Source of the DNA: Defluviicoccus sp.
GTDB lineage: Bacteria > Pseudomonadota > Alphaproteobacteria > MPNO01
Length of the DNA stretch: 6,273 nucleotides
Assembly (NCBI GenBank): GCA_028820945.1
Contig: JAPPHW010000029.1
Location: forward strand, 1 to 6,273
Reading direction: 5' to 3'
Made by a program: the position numbers and the translations under genes. Under the pieces are notes generated by a model that saw only the letters and a program-made list of their open reading frames with translations, made no database searches and was not told the DNA's origin. Below, piece after piece: positions 5,192 through 6,273 of this stretch (position 1 is its first letter; each line of letters begins with the position of its first letter).

Positions 5192-6273
5192 CTACCCCGC
5201 CGCCGGCCGCAAATACAGGTCCTTCAACCCCGTCCGCCAGTCGACGTCCTCGTCGACCACGCGCTCTATCGCCCGCAGCCTGTAGTAGGTCGGCGCGACT
5301 CCCGGGGGATCCTCGCCGTCGGGCTCGTTCTTCAGCCGCCCGAGTAAAATTCTTCGCGTGGCGATCACCGCGGCGTCGGTGGTGCCGAGATTCTCCTTCG
5401 TGCGGTCGACGACGGGACCCATGCTTTCCTGGACGGCGTGGTCCTGGTTGTTGATGCCGTCGATGCCGCTATAGGTCTCGGCCTTCTGGACGGCGCGGTC
5501 GATCAGCCAGTCGACATCGCGGTTGCGCCGCTTGCGGTGCCCGGCGTCGATCTCGCCCGGCGCGCGGCCGCGGCTCCATTCCAAGATCTCGCGCTCGCCG
5601 TCGCCGAGCGGCGCCTCGCCGTACTTGCCGATCCAGTTGTAGACCATGGTGTTCTCGTCATCCATCGGCACGAACATGTGGCCGTTGACGATCGGCTGCA
5701 GCGTCTCTCCGTCGCCGCCGAGCTCGAAGGGGAAGAAGGTGTGGCACGGCATGACCCAGTGATAGACCTTGACCCACTTGCGCCCGCCCTGCATCGGCCG
5801 GATCGAGGCGTAGACATGGCCGTAATCGGTGACCTCGACCTCGTCCCTGAGCGGCACCGGCACGGTCCACATCCCGCCCAGCCCGGCGCGCTTGGTCTCC
5901 GGCGTCAGCGTGGTGTGCAGCGCCGAGGCGTGCGCGCTGTCGATCCCGCCTTCGAGCGCCTGCAGCCAATTGCATTCCTGCCAGGTGCGGGTGACGACGC
6001 GCTGGTCGGCGCGCAGGCCGGTCCACTCGAAGCGGGGCTCCGCCGGCGGCTCGCCGTCGCCGAGATACGCCCACACCACGCCGCCGAGCTCGACCGTCGG
6101 GTAGGCGGCGAGCCGGATGCGGGAGCTGAAGTCGCTCTCCGGCGGCTCGGTCGGCATGTCGACGCAGCGCCCGGCGACGTCGTACTTCCAGCCGTGATAG
6201 ACGCAGCGCAGCCCGCGTTCCTCGTTGCGGCCGAGGAACAGCGAGACCTGGCGGTGCGCGCAGAACTCCTCGA
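5192..6273 (-). CDS. Rieske non-heme iron oxygenase, alpha subunit (phthalate 4,5-dioxygenase-like), N-terminus missing
   Basis: The last 359 residues of a Rieske-type aromatic-ring oxygenase terminal component, which uses electrons from a reductase and O2 to hydroxylate an aromatic or related substrate in the cytoplasm. The frame is open to the window edge; the ATG at 6157 is internal. Fragment residues 4-6 (C-A-H) and 23-26 (C-V-Y-H, in 'CVYHGWKYD') are the CxH...CxxH ligands of the [2Fe-2S] cluster. The mononuclear iron site is D-S-A-H-A-S-A-L-H (Asp111, His114, His119 of the fragment), within 'ALEGGIDSAHASALHTTLT'. 'CVDMPTEPPESDF' and 'AYPTVELGGVVWAYLG' are typical of the phthalate 4,5-dioxygenase/COG4638 branch, as is the C-terminal 'DHAVQESMGPVVDRTKENLG' segment. 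About 70 N-terminal residues are expected outside the window. The true substrate cannot be read from sequence, since this branch is large and versatile. It is separated by 75 bases from the ribbon-helix-helix gene downstream, and no functional link is evident. Confidence 0.9.
   Translation of the reverse strand, partial: EEFCAHRQVSLFLGRNEERGLRCVYHGWKYDVAGRCVDMPTEPPESDFSSRIRLAAYPTVELGGVVWAYLGDGEPPAEPRFEWTGLRADQRVVTRTWQECNWLQALEGGIDSAHASALHTTLTPETKRAGLGGMWTVPVPLRDEVEVTDYGHVYASIRPMQGGRKWVKVYHWVMPCHTFFPFELGGDGETLQPIVNGHMFVPMDDENTMVYNWIGKYGEAPLGDGEREILEWSRGRAPGEIDAGHRKRRNRDVDWLIDRAVQKAETYSGIDGINNQDHAVQESMGPVVDRTKENLGTTDAAVIATRRILLGRLKNEPDGEDPPGVAPTYYRLRAIERVVDEDVDWRTGLKDLYLRPAAG

Overview
The window looks like the chromosome of a GC-rich alphaproteobacterium. 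This rests on overall composition, on a small DUF1640/CCDC90-like coiled-coil membrane protein, on a phthalate-dioxygenase-type Rieske oxygenase, and on short dispersed palindromic elements of a kind I associate with that class. The assignment is from memory of these families, not from a search.

Layout, left to right. At 1-53 the first codons of a minus-strand gene leave the window. Divergent from it at 119-382 is a small plus-strand gene (coiled coil plus one C-terminal membrane segment), which probably starts on a leaderless transcript. Positions 383-830 hold no convincing gene; they contain a 104-bp paired-hairpin repeat (530-633) that should terminate transcription in both directions. A minus-strand two-gene operon follows: an AAA/STAND-type ATPase of 417 aa (4711 to 3458) and a larger ATPase-TPR protein of 876 aa (3461 to 831), joined by an ATGA stop/start overlap. 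The operon has a sigma70-like promoter embedded in three contiguous 15-bp CAAC-N6-GTTG units (4722-4766), a clear operator-like array. Upstream lies another copy of the hairpin repeat (4811-4847), then a small CopG-type ribbon-helix-helix protein without a visible toxin (5116 to 4892), then the C-terminal part of a Rieske non-heme iron oxygenase that enters from the right edge (6273 to 5192).

The two-ATPase operon is the most interesting part. Both proteins have an N-terminal P-loop ATPase module followed by a winged-helix-like segment. The second carries a long TPR array with an exact 43-residue period, suited to binding a protein or peptide. No effector domain (nuclease, protease, TIR, membrane pore) is recognisable in either, so the pair could be a regulator, a scaffold or part of a conflict system. 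The TPR half of the second gene is clearly lower in GC than its ATPase half and the rest of the window, and its last codons and stop come from a palindromic repeat. Function is inference; the tight coupling, the domain layout and the operator array are seen directly.
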